Below, one piece after another: positions 42,531 through 51,930 of a DNA stretch of 64,000 nt (positions within the stretch are counted from its first letter, which is position 1; each line of letters starts with the position of its first letter). Both the position numbers and the translations under genes were made by a program. The stretch is taken from the NCBI RefSeq assembly GCF_009909615.1, contig NZ_WWNE01000005.1:334-64333 (forward strand), given 5' to 3'. The DNA is from Acidiluteibacter ferrifornacis (GTDB taxonomy: Bacteria > Bacteroidota > Bacteroidia > Flavobacteriales_E > Vicingaceae). The notes beneath the pieces were generated by a model that saw nothing but the letters and a program-made list of their open reading frames with translations, was not told where the DNA came from and did no database searches.

Positions 42531-44141
42531 TTAACTAACAACAGATTTTGGAGAACCAGCCATAATTTCTTCATTAGCATATTCTTCATATTTAGTAAAG
42601 TTCTTAGCAAAAGAATCAGCTAAGGTGTTTGCTTTTTTATCATAAGCTTCCTTATCTGCCCAGGTGTTTCTTGGACTTAAGATTTCACTTGGAACATTTG
42701 GACATTCAGTAGGCATCGCTAAACCAAACACTTCATGAGTATTATAGTCTACGTTGTCAAGTTGGCCTTCTAAAGCTGCAGTAATCATCGCTCTGGTATA
42801 CTTTAAACTCAAACGTTTTCCGGTACCATAAGCACCACCAGACCAACCAGTGTTGATTAGCCAAACTTTTACATTGTTTTCACGCATTTTATTACCCAAC
42901 ATCTCAGCATATTTTGTTGGATGCAATGGCATAAATGGTGCTCCAAAACAAGCAGAAAAAGCTGTTGTTGGCTCAGTAATTCCGGCTTCAGTTCCAGCTA
43001 CTTTCGCTGTATATCCTGAAATAAAATGATACATCGCCTGACCTGGAGTTAATTTGGAGATTGGAGGTAACACTCCGTATGCATCACATGTTAAAAAGAA
43101 GATATTTTTTGGGGCAGGACCTGCCGACCCATCTTGAATATTGTCAATATGATGAATTGGGTATGAAACTCTTGTATTTTCAGTTTTTGAAGAGTCCAAA
43201 AAGTCAACTTCAGCTGTGCCATCAACGAAATTGATGTTTTCTAGAAGTGCTCCAAATTTGATTGCATCAAATATTTGTGGTTCATTTTCTCTTTTTAAGT
43301 CGATGCATTTTGCATAACATCCACCTTCAAAATTAAACACAGAATCATCGTCCCAACCATGCTCATCATCACCGATTAATCTTCTATTTGGATCAGATGA
43401 TAAAGTCGTTTTTCCAGTTCCTGAAAGTCCAAAGAATACTGCAGTATCACCATCCTTACCAACGTTAGCAGAACAGTGCATTGAAAGTACATTCTTTTGG
43501 TGTGGTAAAATAAAGTTCAAGGCAGAGAATACTCCTTTTTTGATCTCACCGGTATATCCAGTTCCACCAATTAAAAGGATTTTTTTGCTGAAGTTCATCA
43601 CCGCGAAATTGTGTTGTCTTGTTCCATCAATTTCTGGATCAGCCATAAATCCTGGAGCACAAATAATTGACCATTCTGGATCAAAATTCATAATTTCTTC
43701 ATGGGAAGGTCTTAGGAACATGTTGCTAGCAAATAGGTTAGACCAAGGAAATTCAGTAACAACCCTTAGGTTCATTCTATATTTTTCACTTGCACAAGCG
43801 TATGCGTCTCTAACATAAACTTCACGGTTCGCTAAATAAGCTGTTACTCTATTGTAAAGATTATCGAACTTATCGGCATCAAACTTAATATTGATATCTC
43901 CCCACCAAACTGCATCCTTTGTAATTTCATCCATAACAATGAATCGATCCTTAGGAGAACGTCCCGTGAACTCACCGGTGTCAACGGCTAGAGCACCTGT
44001 CGAGGCTAAAGCACCTTCTCCTCGGATAATAGTGTCTTCAATCAATTGAGCAGGTTCTAGGTTCCAAAATGCAGCTGATACATTTGTCAATCCCAAAGAA
44101 GCAATGGAAGCATTTTTGGCTTTTAATCCAAATTCTGTCAT
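42531..44141 (-). CDS. pckA: Phosphoenolpyruvate carboxykinase (ATP)
   Basis: 536 residues, the normal length. FTGRSPKDRFIV (PEP/oxaloacetate site), P-loop GLSGTGKTTLSSDPNR, kinase-2 motif IGDDEHGWDDDSVFNFEGGC, and the adenine-binding stretch INTGWSGGAYGTGKRLSL. It converts oxaloacetate and ATP to PEP, the first step of gluconeogenesis. It lies between two blocks of surface-polysaccharide genes but faces the other way and has its own promoter-like element upstream and terminator. Confidence 0.97.
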   Translation of the reverse strand: MTEFGLKAKNASIASLGLTNVSAAFWNLEPAQLIEDTIIRGEGALASTGALAVDTGEFTGRSPKDRFIVMDEITKDAVWWGDINIKFDADKFDNLYNRVTAYLANREVYVRDAYACASEKYRMNLRVVTEFPWSNLFASNMFLRPSHEEIMNFDPEWSIICAPGFMADPEIDGTRQHNFAVMNFSKKILLIGGTGYTGEIKKGVFSALNFILPHQKNVLSMHCSANVGKDGDTAVFFGLSGTGKTTLSSDPNRRLIGDDEHGWDDDSVFNFEGGCYAKCIDLKRENEPQIFDAIKFGALLENINFVDGTAEVDFLDSSKTENTRVSYPIHHIDNIQDGSAGPAPKNIFFLTCDAYGVLPPISKLTPGQAMYHFISGYTAKVAGTEAGITEPTTAFSACFGAPFMPLHPTKYAEMLGNKMRENNVKVWLINTGWSGGAYGTGKRLSLKYTRAMITAALEGQLDNVDYNTHEVFGLAMPTECPNVPSEILSPRNTWADKEAYDKKANTLADSFAKNFTKYEEYANEEIMAGSPKSVVS

Positions 44142-44240
44142 AAAATTTATGTTTTGATTTCTAAGAATAACAGAAACGTATTTCTAAGTTTATATTTCTG
44201 TTAATTGTTTTACTTTAAAAATAAAAGATATTTAACACTA

Positions 44241-44248
44241 CAAAAGTA
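44241..44248 (-). promoter_or_regulatory. Candidate -7 element for pckA
   Basis: Minus-strand TACTTTTG matches TAnnTTTG, about 100 bases upstream of the ATG, which implies a leader of about 90 bases. The -33 match is poor. Confidence 0.4.
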
Positions 44249-44350
44249 ATCCAAGTTTTTAGAAATAAGAAGGTTTTTTTCTACTTTTTGGGTACTAGAT
44301 ATTAACTGGGAGATGGTGATAAACTAGAAGTTTATACCATTATTCATTAT

Positions 44351-44358
44351 TATTTTTG
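44351..44358 (+). promoter_or_regulatory. Candidate -7 element for the second polysaccharide block
   Basis: TATTTTTG matches TAnnTTTG, 28 bases before the ATG at 44386, with TTTA 20 bases upstream as a weak -33 match. Confidence 0.45.
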
Positions 44359-44385
44359 CACATTTGCCAATCTTAAAGAAACGAT

Positions 44386-45726
44386 ATGTTAACCCTTTTT
44401 GATGGAATTATTGGATTGTTTTATGCTCTTATAATATTAGGAGCAGGGTGGATTTATAAAAATAATCAGCTGCTAAAAGGATACACTAATTATCGGTTTT
44501 ATTTCCCCTCATTATTTGTGCACGTTTTTGGAGCTATTGGGTTTTGTCTTGTTTATGGTCTCTATTATGGGGGAGGAGATTCTTATTACTATTTCCGTGG
44601 TGGGGAAAGTTTGGTTAATATGTTTTTTATGTTTCCCTTAGATACGCTAAGTGTATATCCATATAATATTAGTGATTTACCTGATAATTTAAAGTATATC
44701 ACTACTTGGTTAGGAGGAGAGAATGGAGAGGATGCATTCTTGACCATGAAGCTTGCTTCAATATTTTGTTTATTGGGTTTAAATAGTTTTATTGGAGCAA
44801 GTATTATTCTTTCATTCGTAAGTTTTTTAGCTAATTGGAAATTATTTAAAGTAATAAACTCTTCATTGTTAGCTTCTAATATTATTGTTCCAAAATTATA
44901 TTATCTATTGTTTATTCCATCATTACTCTTTTGGGGTACAGGAATATTGAAAGATACATTCGTTTTTATTTTTCTGGTATTTATTTTTAATACAATAGTA
45001 AACTATTTTAATCCAACCTATAAAGTTGGAAAACTTAAAGGAATTTTAATACTCATCGTATGTATAATAGTCGGAATATTTATGCTAAAATTAAAGGCTT
45101 ATGTGTTTTATAGTTTTATAGTTTCTCTAGCTATCTCTTATTATAATCGAATAATTGGAGTTTCAGCGTTAAGTGCATCTAATAAGGTGTTTGGGTACTT
45201 CATAAATTTCTGCTTTATAGGACTTATTGTTGGTTTAACTACTTTAGGTTTTCAATCTTTCCAAAGTGAAATACTTAGGGCACAAGAAGAAGCCTTATCA
45301 ATAATTCAAGGATTTCATTCATGGCATACAGTTTTAGGAGGCTCTAGCTACAGTTTAGGAATTACTGAATATACTTTTTTTGGTATTCTTAGTAAAACTC
45401 CTTTAGCTTTTTTAGTGACTTACTTTGGACCATTTCCATGGCAAGTTAAATCTCCAATAATGTTGTTTACCGCTCTCGAAAGTTATATTTTCTTTATTCT
45501 ATTTATTAGAGTTGTTTGGAAGGACAGATTTGGGTTTATATCAAAATACAAAAGGAACAATATATTTCTATTTTCTATCATATTTTCACTAATTTTTGGG
45601 TCTATGATCGGAGTTACTTCATATAATTATGGAGCACTAGCTAGATTTAAAATACAATCTTTGCCATTTTTTCTATTATGGTTGCTTAGCTTTTATAAAC
45701 CTGAAAAAAATCGGAGAATTGGCTAA
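44386..45726 (+). CDS. Polytopic membrane protein of a polysaccharide locus (possible polymerase)
   Basis: 446 residues with about ten hydrophobic helices. Between helices 1-3 is an outer loop with YGGGDSYYYFRGGESLV and further on ITTWLGGENGEDAFLTMKLA; FWGTGILKDTFVF lies in mid-protein. These resemble GT-C or Wzy-like integral proteins by shape only, and I do not recognise the family. Being first of a twelve-gene run that holds a flippase and glycosyltransferases, a role as glycan polymerase is the best guess. Confidence 0.7.
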   Translation: MLTLFDGIIGLFYALIILGAGWIYKNNQLLKGYTNYRFYFPSLFVHVFGAIGFCLVYGLYYGGGDSYYYFRGGESLVNMFFMFPLDTLSVYPYNISDLPDNLKYITTWLGGENGEDAFLTMKLASIFCLLGLNSFIGASIILSFVSFLANWKLFKVINSSLLASNIIVPKLYYLLFIPSLLFWGTGILKDTFVFIFLVFIFNTIVNYFNPTYKVGKLKGILILIVCIIVGIFMLKLKAYVFYSFIVSLAISYYNRIIGVSALSASNKVFGYFINFCFIGLIVGLTTLGFQSFQSEILRAQEEALSIIQGFHSWHTVLGGSSYSLGITEYTFFGILSKTPLAFLVTYFGPFPWQVKSPIMLFTALESYIFFILFIRVVWKDRFGFISKYKRNNIFLFSIIFSLIFGSMIGVTSYNYGALARFKIQSLPFFLLWLLSFYKPEKNRRIG

Positions 45727-46834
45727 GAACGTAATCTATTTTAAGGGATTAAATGGAATTCGTGCGATTGCAGCAGTTAGTGTGCTTTTATCACATATAA
45801 CTTTAGCATTGTCAAACTTTGGCCTTAAATCAAATTTGTTAGGATACACGGATACAGGAGAGACAAAAACGCTCGATTTAGCAGGCTACGGAGTTACAAT
45901 CTTTTTTGTTTTGAGTGGTTTTTTAATTACATATTTACTTCTTGTAGAGAAAGAGCAAACTTCGACCGTCAGTATTAAAAAATTTTATTGGAGAAGATTG
46001 TTGAGGATATGGCCATTGTATTTTAGTTATCTATTCTTATCGTTATGTATTGCTATCTATTTTGATATCTCGGTAAATAGTAGTTCGGTATTTTATTACA
46101 TAATTTTTTCAGCCAATGTACCCTTCATTTTGGGAACTTCATTACCGTTTTTGTCTCATTACTGGTCATTAGCTGTCGAAGAACAATTCTATATATTTTG
46201 GCCATTTTTTTCACTTTTTCGTGTTAAAGTTATGCTAATGCTTTCAGTTATTATTATAATTATCCTCATATGGACAAAAGGTTTTTTACACATTTATCAC
46301 CCCAATTCTTTACTAGAAACAATTATTCATGTCAGTAGATTCCATTGTATCTTGATAGGAGCAGTTGCAGCAATGTTATACTTTTTAAAGCATAAACTTT
46401 TTATATTGCTTACTACAAGTAAACTTAGTCAACTCTTAACATGGATGTGGTTAATATTTATTGCATTAAATAAATTCCATATTGCATCTTTTCTAGACAA
46501 TGAATTGGTTTCTATATTTGCTGTGTTATTAATAATGAGCCAAATTTGTGAAGCCCCGCTATTGTCCATGGAAAATAGATTGTTTAATTTTTTGGGAACT
46601 ATCTCTTTTGGACTTTATGTGTATCATCCATTATTAATTTATTTGCTTTCTAAGGTGTTGATTGTGAGTAATTCTGAGAGCGTGTTATGGACTATTATTG
46701 TATATCTACTTTGCACGTTATTGACAATTATTGTTGCTCAGATATCATTCAAATATCTAGAGCAGCCTTTTTTGAAGTACAAGAAAAAGAAATATACAAT
46801 TGTTGGGAGTGCTAGAAATGCAGATCGATTATGA
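45719..46834 (+). CDS. Acyltransferase family 3 (OafA-like) membrane protein, first copy
   Basis: 371 residues, ten to eleven membrane helices. IYFKGLNGIRAIAAVSVLLSH (conserved R and H), FFVLSGFLITYLLLVE, KKFYWRRLLRIWPLYF, SHYWSLAVEEQFYIFWP and a late GLYVYHPLLIYL. This is the Acyl_transf_3 family that O-acylates surface glycans from cytoplasmic acyl donors. No in-frame ATG lies near; TTG at 45719 gives the natural start and overlaps the previous stop by eight bases. The next gene is a paralogue. Confidence 0.88.
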   Translation: MAKNVIYFKGLNGIRAIAAVSVLLSHITLALSNFGLKSNLLGYTDTGETKTLDLAGYGVTIFFVLSGFLITYLLLVEKEQTSTVSIKKFYWRRLLRIWPLYFSYLFLSLCIAIYFDISVNSSSVFYYIIFSANVPFILGTSLPFLSHYWSLAVEEQFYIFWPFFSLFRVKVMLMLSVIIIIILIWTKGFLHIYHPNSLLETIIHVSRFHCILIGAVAAMLYFLKHKLFILLTTSKLSQLLTWMWLIFIALNKFHIASFLDNELVSIFAVLLIMSQICEAPLLSMENRLFNFLGTISFGLYVYHPLLIYLLSKVLIVSNSESVLWTIIVYLLCTLLTIIVAQISFKYLEQPFLKYKKKKYTIVGSARNADRL

Positions 46835-47955
46835 ACTCAACACCAAAGATTTATTTTAGCGGACTTGATACAATAAGATTCGTGGCAGCACTTATGGTCT
46901 TTTTGGGGCATACAATTTCAAACTCCTTTACTAAACTAGGGATAGAAGTAGAATCATTTAGCTATAAAATTTTGTCTATATTTTCAAGTGGAGGTACAGG
47001 AGTATCAATATTTTTTGTGCTCAGTGGGTTTCTGATTACTTATTTAATAATCTCGGAAATCGAACATGGGAAATTTAGTTTGAAGAACTTTTATATTAGG
47101 CGAACATTGAGGATTTGGCCACTCTATTATGCTGTGGTAATATTTTCTTTTTTTCTTTATCCTGGATTAAAGATTTTGATTAATCAAAATCAACCTCTAG
47201 CGAGTCAAGTTTTATATCATCTGACGTTTCTCAGTAATTTCGATGTAATAAATGTTTACCAAAACTCATTAGGATTAGAGGCAATGTCTCAAAACATTAC
47301 ATGGTCGGTTTCAATCGAAGAGCAATTTTATTTATTTTTTCCATTAATCTTTTTTTTACCCATAAAAGGGTGGGGGTGGTGTATTATAGTACTAATGACA
47401 ATATCGTTAGTGTTTAGATATGTTAATCAATCAAACTCGATTATATTGTATTATCATACACTATCGGTACTGCCAGATTTATTGACAGGAAGCTTATTTG
47501 CTTATTTGATAAGTATAAATAAAAAGATTTATACGTTCTTTGAAAGTACTAAAGTTATGTTTCATATAACCGTACTCTTAATATTCTTTGCAATAATGGT
47601 GTTGGATAGTTACATCGAGAATTGTGAAACATTTTTCCGGTTTATAAAGGGGGTAATTGTTGGGTTAATTGTTGTGACACAGGCGTTATCTTTAAATAAG
47701 TCCTGGTTTAATTTTGCTAAATGGAAGTTTGCAGACCGATGGGGAAAGCGCTCTTATGGGATCTATATGCTCCATCCTATTTGTATTACATTGATTGATG
47801 TGTTCTATAGATTGATTGGATACAATTATACCTCAACTTTTTCAAAACATCTATTCGTTGTGCTCTTAACTTTAATTTTTACACTTGCGTTAAGTGAGAT
47901 TAGTTACAGAAATTTAGAAATGAAGTTTTTATCGTACAAAAATAAATTTAGATAG
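46831..47955 (+). CDS. Acyltransferase family 3 (OafA-like) membrane protein, second copy
   Basis: 374 residues. IYFSGLDTIRFVAALMVFLGH, FFVLSGFLITYLIISEIEHG, KNFYIRRTLRIWPLYYAVVI, NITWSVSIEEQFYLFFPL and SYGIYMLHPICITL match the first copy motif by motif, with many differences between. It starts inside the previous stop (ATGA). Two copies suggest two acylated positions or two acyl groups on the glycan. Confidence 0.9.
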   Translation: MNSTPKIYFSGLDTIRFVAALMVFLGHTISNSFTKLGIEVESFSYKILSIFSSGGTGVSIFFVLSGFLITYLIISEIEHGKFSLKNFYIRRTLRIWPLYYAVVIFSFFLYPGLKILINQNQPLASQVLYHLTFLSNFDVINVYQNSLGLEAMSQNITWSVSIEEQFYLFFPLIFFLPIKGWGWCIIVLMTISLVFRYVNQSNSIILYYHTLSVLPDLLTGSLFAYLISINKKIYTFFESTKVMFHITVLLIFFAIMVLDSYIENCETFFRFIKGVIVGLIVVTQALSLNKSWFNFAKWKFADRWGKRSYGIYMLHPICITLIDVFYRLIGYNYTSTFSKHLFVVLLTLIFTLALSEISYRNLEMKFLSYKNKFR

Positions 47956-47973
47956 TTTCACTCCTCAAAGAAA

Positions 47974-49422
47974 ATGCAAAAACTTACTAAAGTATTCACC
48001 TTAGCTTTCGGACAAGGGCTTAACATAATTGTTAACTTACTTTTCTTACCATACATGGCTAGGGTACTAGATTATCAAGAGTATGGAACTTACGGTCAGG
48101 TTTTGCTTATTGTCTCTTTTATAGCTGCATTATTATCATTCGGATTGCCTCAAATTATCTATGTTTATTTAGCTAATGCTGATGACTCTAAACGCATATC
48201 TGTCTTTAATTCTTGCTTGTATGGTTCGGCTTTAATTGGTCTTGTTGGAGGTATTTTACTTATCTCATGTAGTTCTCTTTTTTCTTTATGGTTTAATAAT
48301 GAAGGGTTAACTATTTTATTGCAGTTGTATTCATTATCCCTTTTATTTATTCTTCCTTTTAATTGTATTAACTCTTATTTTATTTTTTTGAATAAAGTTA
48401 AGATTAGTGCGATAATTGCAGTAGTCACTAATATCTTAAAAGTAGGATTTGTCATAACTGCTATTCATGTTTTCCATTCAGTCTATATTGCAATTTTTGG
48501 TGTGCTATTAAGTGAAATAATTCAACTCACAATAGGGGTAATCATTTCTCGAAAAAGCATCAAATTTAAATTTGATTTTATTTTAATTAAAGAACTATTA
48601 AAGAAAGGATTTCCACTTGGCCTTACAGGTGTGTTAGGAGCAGGGATTTTATACGTGGATAGTGCAATGATAAGCAGCATTGAAGGAATTAAGCCTTATG
48701 CAATATATAGAAATGGAGCGATTGAAGTGCCATTTATATCAACATTATATGCATCTATATCAGCAATAGTTTTACCTGAAGTTGCTAAATTATTTCAAGA
48801 AGCCAATTTTGATAGGATTCTTGATTTAAAGAAAAAGGTAGTCATGAATTCAATGATGTTGACCTATCCGGTACTGATTTTTTTATTATTCAATTCACAT
48901 AATATTATTGTTACCTATTTAGGAGAAATGTATAAAGAGAGTGCAATTGTATTTGCGGTATTTAATTTAACTCTTCTAATAAGGATAACTAATTATTCAG
49001 ATATTTTAATTTCTGCTAATAAATCAAAGGTCATTTTGAAAATATACCTTCTGACCTTTTGTATTAATATTATGCTCAATTACCTTTTAATTGTTTCTTT
49101 TGGAATTGTTGGAGCGGCCATCAGTACAGTGATAAGTTTGTTTGTTTTAGCTGCTTTACAACTAGTAATTTCACTGCAATTAATTAAGAAGCGGCTTACT
49201 GATTTATTCGATTTTAAGATGCTTTTATTAATGATATCTTTATGTGTTGTACTAGCATTAGTTTTAAAGTGGATTTTTAGCAGTAGTGGTAAGTATACAT
49301 TTTTATTTTTCGGTGGGATTTATTTTCCAATTATCTATTTAATCTTGCTTAGATTTGACTTTTTTTCAATGGATATTATTAAACAGTTAATTCCGAAGTT
49401 TTTGTTCAGGAAAAAAGGATAA
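47974..49422 (+). CDS. Polysaccharide flippase (Wzx-like, MOP superfamily)
   Basis: 482 residues with twelve to fourteen helices. Start QKLTKVFTLAFGQGLNIIVN, MARVLDYQEYGTYGQVLLIV, KKGFPLGLTGVLGAGILYVD and FGIVGAAISTVISLFVLAAL match polysaccharide biosynthesis proteins of the Wzx type, which flip undecaprenyl-linked oligosaccharide. It lies next to the acyltransferases and ends with one base shared with the acetyltransferase gene. Confidence 0.88.
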   Translation: MQKLTKVFTLAFGQGLNIIVNLLFLPYMARVLDYQEYGTYGQVLLIVSFIAALLSFGLPQIIYVYLANADDSKRISVFNSCLYGSALIGLVGGILLISCSSLFSLWFNNEGLTILLQLYSLSLLFILPFNCINSYFIFLNKVKISAIIAVVTNILKVGFVITAIHVFHSVYIAIFGVLLSEIIQLTIGVIISRKSIKFKFDFILIKELLKKGFPLGLTGVLGAGILYVDSAMISSIEGIKPYAIYRNGAIEVPFISTLYASISAIVLPEVAKLFQEANFDRILDLKKKVVMNSMMLTYPVLIFLLFNSHNIIVTYLGEMYKESAIVFAVFNLTLLIRITNYSDILISANKSKVILKIYLLTFCINIMLNYLLIVSFGIVGAAISTVISLFVLAALQLVISLQLIKKRLTDLFDFKMLLLMISLCVVLALVLKWIFSSSGKYTFLFFGGIYFPIIYLILLRFDFFSMDIIKQLIPKFLFRKKG

Positions 49423-49928
49423 TGGGATTAAAAATATTTTTTTTCAAATGGTTTGGACAACCATACTATAAAGACTTGCCATTCGGGCTTTTAGTCGCAA
49501 ACTGGTTTTTTCAACGCATTCTTCTAATTAATTCTGAAGTGCCATTCCTAGTGAATTTTACAAGCAGAATAAAAGGGTATAAGAATATGCAAATTAGTAA
49601 AGATGTTTTTGCAAGTTTTACAAATTCTGGTGGCCTATACGTAGTTGCTTTTGATGGAGGAGTTATAAAAATCAATGAGCGTACAATTATTGCTCCTAAC
49701 GTTGTAATAAATAATGCCAATCACGATCTTGAAAACAGAGATAAACATCATGTTAAGAATATTATTATAGGTTCTAATTGTTGGATAGGAGCAAATAGTG
49801 TTATTTTAGGAGGTACTGTATTGGGAAATAATGTAACAGTTGCAGCAGGTAGTGTTGTGAATAAGGAATATCCAGATAATGTTGTGATTGGAGGGGTTCC
49901 TGCCAAAGTCATAAAAACTTTAAAATAG
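49422..49928 (+). CDS. Hexapeptide O-acetyltransferase
   Basis: 168 residues. A hydrophobic N-terminus, then a left-handed beta-helix: IKINERTIIAPNVVINNANH, IIIGSNCWIGANSVILGGTV, LGNNVTVAAGSVVNKEYPDN and VVIGGVPAKVIKTL. The NANHD stretch provides the catalytic His of WcaF/Maa-type enzymes. Starts inside the flippase stop (TAATG). Acetylates a sugar of the glycan; acceptor unknown. Confidence 0.88.
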   Translation: MGLKIFFFKWFGQPYYKDLPFGLLVANWFFQRILLINSEVPFLVNFTSRIKGYKNMQISKDVFASFTNSGGLYVVAFDGGVIKINERTIIAPNVVINNANHDLENRDKHHVKNIIIGSNCWIGANSVILGGTVLGNNVTVAAGSVVNKEYPDNVVIGGVPAKVIKTLK

Positions 49929-49932
49929 CTAA

Positions 49933-51195
49933 TTGAAAATACTTATCATTTCATATTACTATCCACCTTGTAATAGTATTGCAAGCTTAAGGCCTGTTTC
50001 ATGGGCGAAAGAATGGACTAGTATGGGGCATGAAGTCACTGTGGTTACGCGGAATTGGGAAGAGACTGACAATAAATGGCCCCGATTTATTGCATCTTCT
50101 AAAGAAAAAATAATAAAGGTTTCATTAGATAACGGATTTAAAGTGTTGAGTTTACCATATGAGTCATATAGTTATCTTAAAAGCAAACTCTTACGGAAGA
50201 TAAACTCAGTGCTAAAATTATTAAATGGAGATTTTAATTATGAAATTGAATTAAAGGAATTTTATAAAGGAATTAGAGATGAAATTAAGGTGGAAACTCC
50301 TGATTTAATTGTGGTTACGTCTCCACCTTTGGGCCTGGTCAAGCTAGGGTATAGAATTGCTAAAGAGTTTGATTTGAAATATATAGTAGATTTTAGAGAT
50401 TATGAGAATCATTTTGTCTTAAATCAACAACCCAAATTATCAATTCCTGACAGAATTAACCTCCATATAAAAAAGTGGTATTTAAAGAAATGGTTAAAAT
50501 CGGCCAGTCTAGTTTCTGTTGCATCCAAAGAGTTCGCAACTTACTTTTCTAAAAACGGAATAACAACAAAAGCCTTGGAATTTACCAATGGTTTTGAGCC
50601 AGATTTATTCAATTCGATTCAATATGAACAATCTGATAAATTTACCATTTCTATAATCGGTTCTATTCTTAATAATCAAGAAGTGAATATTTTTTTAGAT
50701 GGATTCAATAAGTTTATTACGAAATGTGATTCAGCTAATGTTCAAATTAATTTTATTGGAGGGAAAAATATTCCCGAAATGGCGGAAAAATGGGAGAATC
50801 GAATTCCATCAACACTTTTGCATTTAACTGAACGAATTGACCGTAAGAAAGCTTTAGAGATTGGTAAGAACTCAACTCTATTATTCTATCCTGGCTGGAA
50901 AAATTACAAGGGGATGTATTCAGGAAAAATCTTTGACTATCTTGCATTAAAGAGGCCAATTTTAATAGCGCCTTCTGATAATGATGTAATTGAGAGATTG
51001 ATATTAGATACTAAATCTGGTGAAATTGCCAATACAGCAGAAGAAGTTAGTCGCTATTTACTAACACTATATTCCGAATGGAAAAGTAATGGAAGTGTAG
51101 CCTATCATGGCAATTCAGAAAAAATTAAAGAATATTCTAGAAGCACAATCGCAAATAAAATGGCGATTAAAATTAAAGAAGCAATAAATTTGTAA
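49933..51195 (+). CDS. Glycosyltransferase family 4 protein
   Basis: 420 residues of the GT-B fold. N-terminal ILIISYYYPPCNSIASLRPV and LIVVTSPPLGLVKLGYRIAK; C-terminal domain ITTKALEFTNGFEPDLFNSI, ISIIGSIL, then GMYSGKIFDYLALKRPILIA with an E-like ligand position for the nucleotide sugar. No ATG is in frame; TTG at 49933 is the natural start, five bases after the previous stop. The sugar is unknown. Confidence 0.85.
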   Translation: MKILIISYYYPPCNSIASLRPVSWAKEWTSMGHEVTVVTRNWEETDNKWPRFIASSKEKIIKVSLDNGFKVLSLPYESYSYLKSKLLRKINSVLKLLNGDFNYEIELKEFYKGIRDEIKVETPDLIVVTSPPLGLVKLGYRIAKEFDLKYIVDFRDYENHFVLNQQPKLSIPDRINLHIKKWYLKKWLKSASLVSVASKEFATYFSKNGITTKALEFTNGFEPDLFNSIQYEQSDKFTISIIGSILNNQEVNIFLDGFNKFITKCDSANVQINFIGGKNIPEMAEKWENRIPSTLLHLTERIDRKKALEIGKNSTLLFYPGWKNYKGMYSGKIFDYLALKRPILIAPSDNDVIERLILDTKSGEIANTAEEVSRYLLTLYSEWKSNGSVAYHGNSEKIKEYSRSTIANKMAIKIKEAINL

Positions 51196-51199
51196 AACA

Positions 51200-51922
51200 A
51201 TGGGATTAAAGTTTACAAGAAAAAAGGAGCATTTTTTCTTACTTTCATTGCTCTATCGATTAGCAAAATTAAACCCACTTTCTCAAAAGAGGAGATTGAA
51301 ATTATACTTGGAGCTGACGTGGATTTTTGATCGATTTGCCCATTCGGAGGCTATGGCATTTTATGAAATCTCGAAGAATCCCGTAAGGATAAATACTCTA
51401 AACTTTTTAAGTTCTGAGCTAAAACCAGATTATAAGGTTTTAGATATAGGGTGTAATAGAGGGGACTTAACTAATTTGATCGCTGAACATGTATACAGAA
51501 TAACTGGAGTAGACCACGATACAAATGCTATAAAGAGTGCAAAGTTAAATTATGGTAATACAAATATTCAATTCATTAATGGGGACGCATTAGAGCATGT
51601 TAAGAATGTTTCAGAAAAATATGATCTTATTATTCTTTCCCATATTCTAGAACATATTGACAACCCTATCTCATTTTTAAGAGCTTATATCCCGTATTCT
51701 AAATATATATATATAGAAGTCCCTGACTATGAGAAGTCCTATCATAATGTTTTTAGAAAAGATGTAGGAGCCGTACTTCAATTTACAGATAATGATCATA
51801 TTTCGGAATTCGATAGAGAAGAAATAGAGCAAATTTTTGAAGAACTGTACTTGGTGATTTTAAGAAAAGAGTTTAGGCATGGAGTAATGCGTTATTTCTT
51901 GAAATCAAGTGAAGTAATTTAA
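51200..51922 (+). CDS. SAM-dependent methyltransferase
   Basis: 240 residues. Class I fold: YKVLDIGCNRGDLTNLIAEH (motif I), ITGVDHDTNAIKSAKLNY, IQFINGDALEHV, YDLIILSHILEHIDNPISFL (post-I and motif IV). The N-terminal 70 residues are basic and of unknown use. Starts four bases after the GT4 stop. Probably methylates a glycan or lipid carrier; acceptor unknown. Confidence 0.85.
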   Translation: MGLKFTRKKEHFFLLSLLYRLAKLNPLSQKRRLKLYLELTWIFDRFAHSEAMAFYEISKNPVRINTLNFLSSELKPDYKVLDIGCNRGDLTNLIAEHVYRITGVDHDTNAIKSAKLNYGNTNIQFINGDALEHVKNVSEKYDLIILSHILEHIDNPISFLRAYIPYSKYIYIEVPDYEKSYHNVFRKDVGAVLQFTDNDHISEFDREEIEQIFEELYLVILRKEFRHGVMRYFLKSSEVI

Positions 51923-51930
51923 ATTACTAG

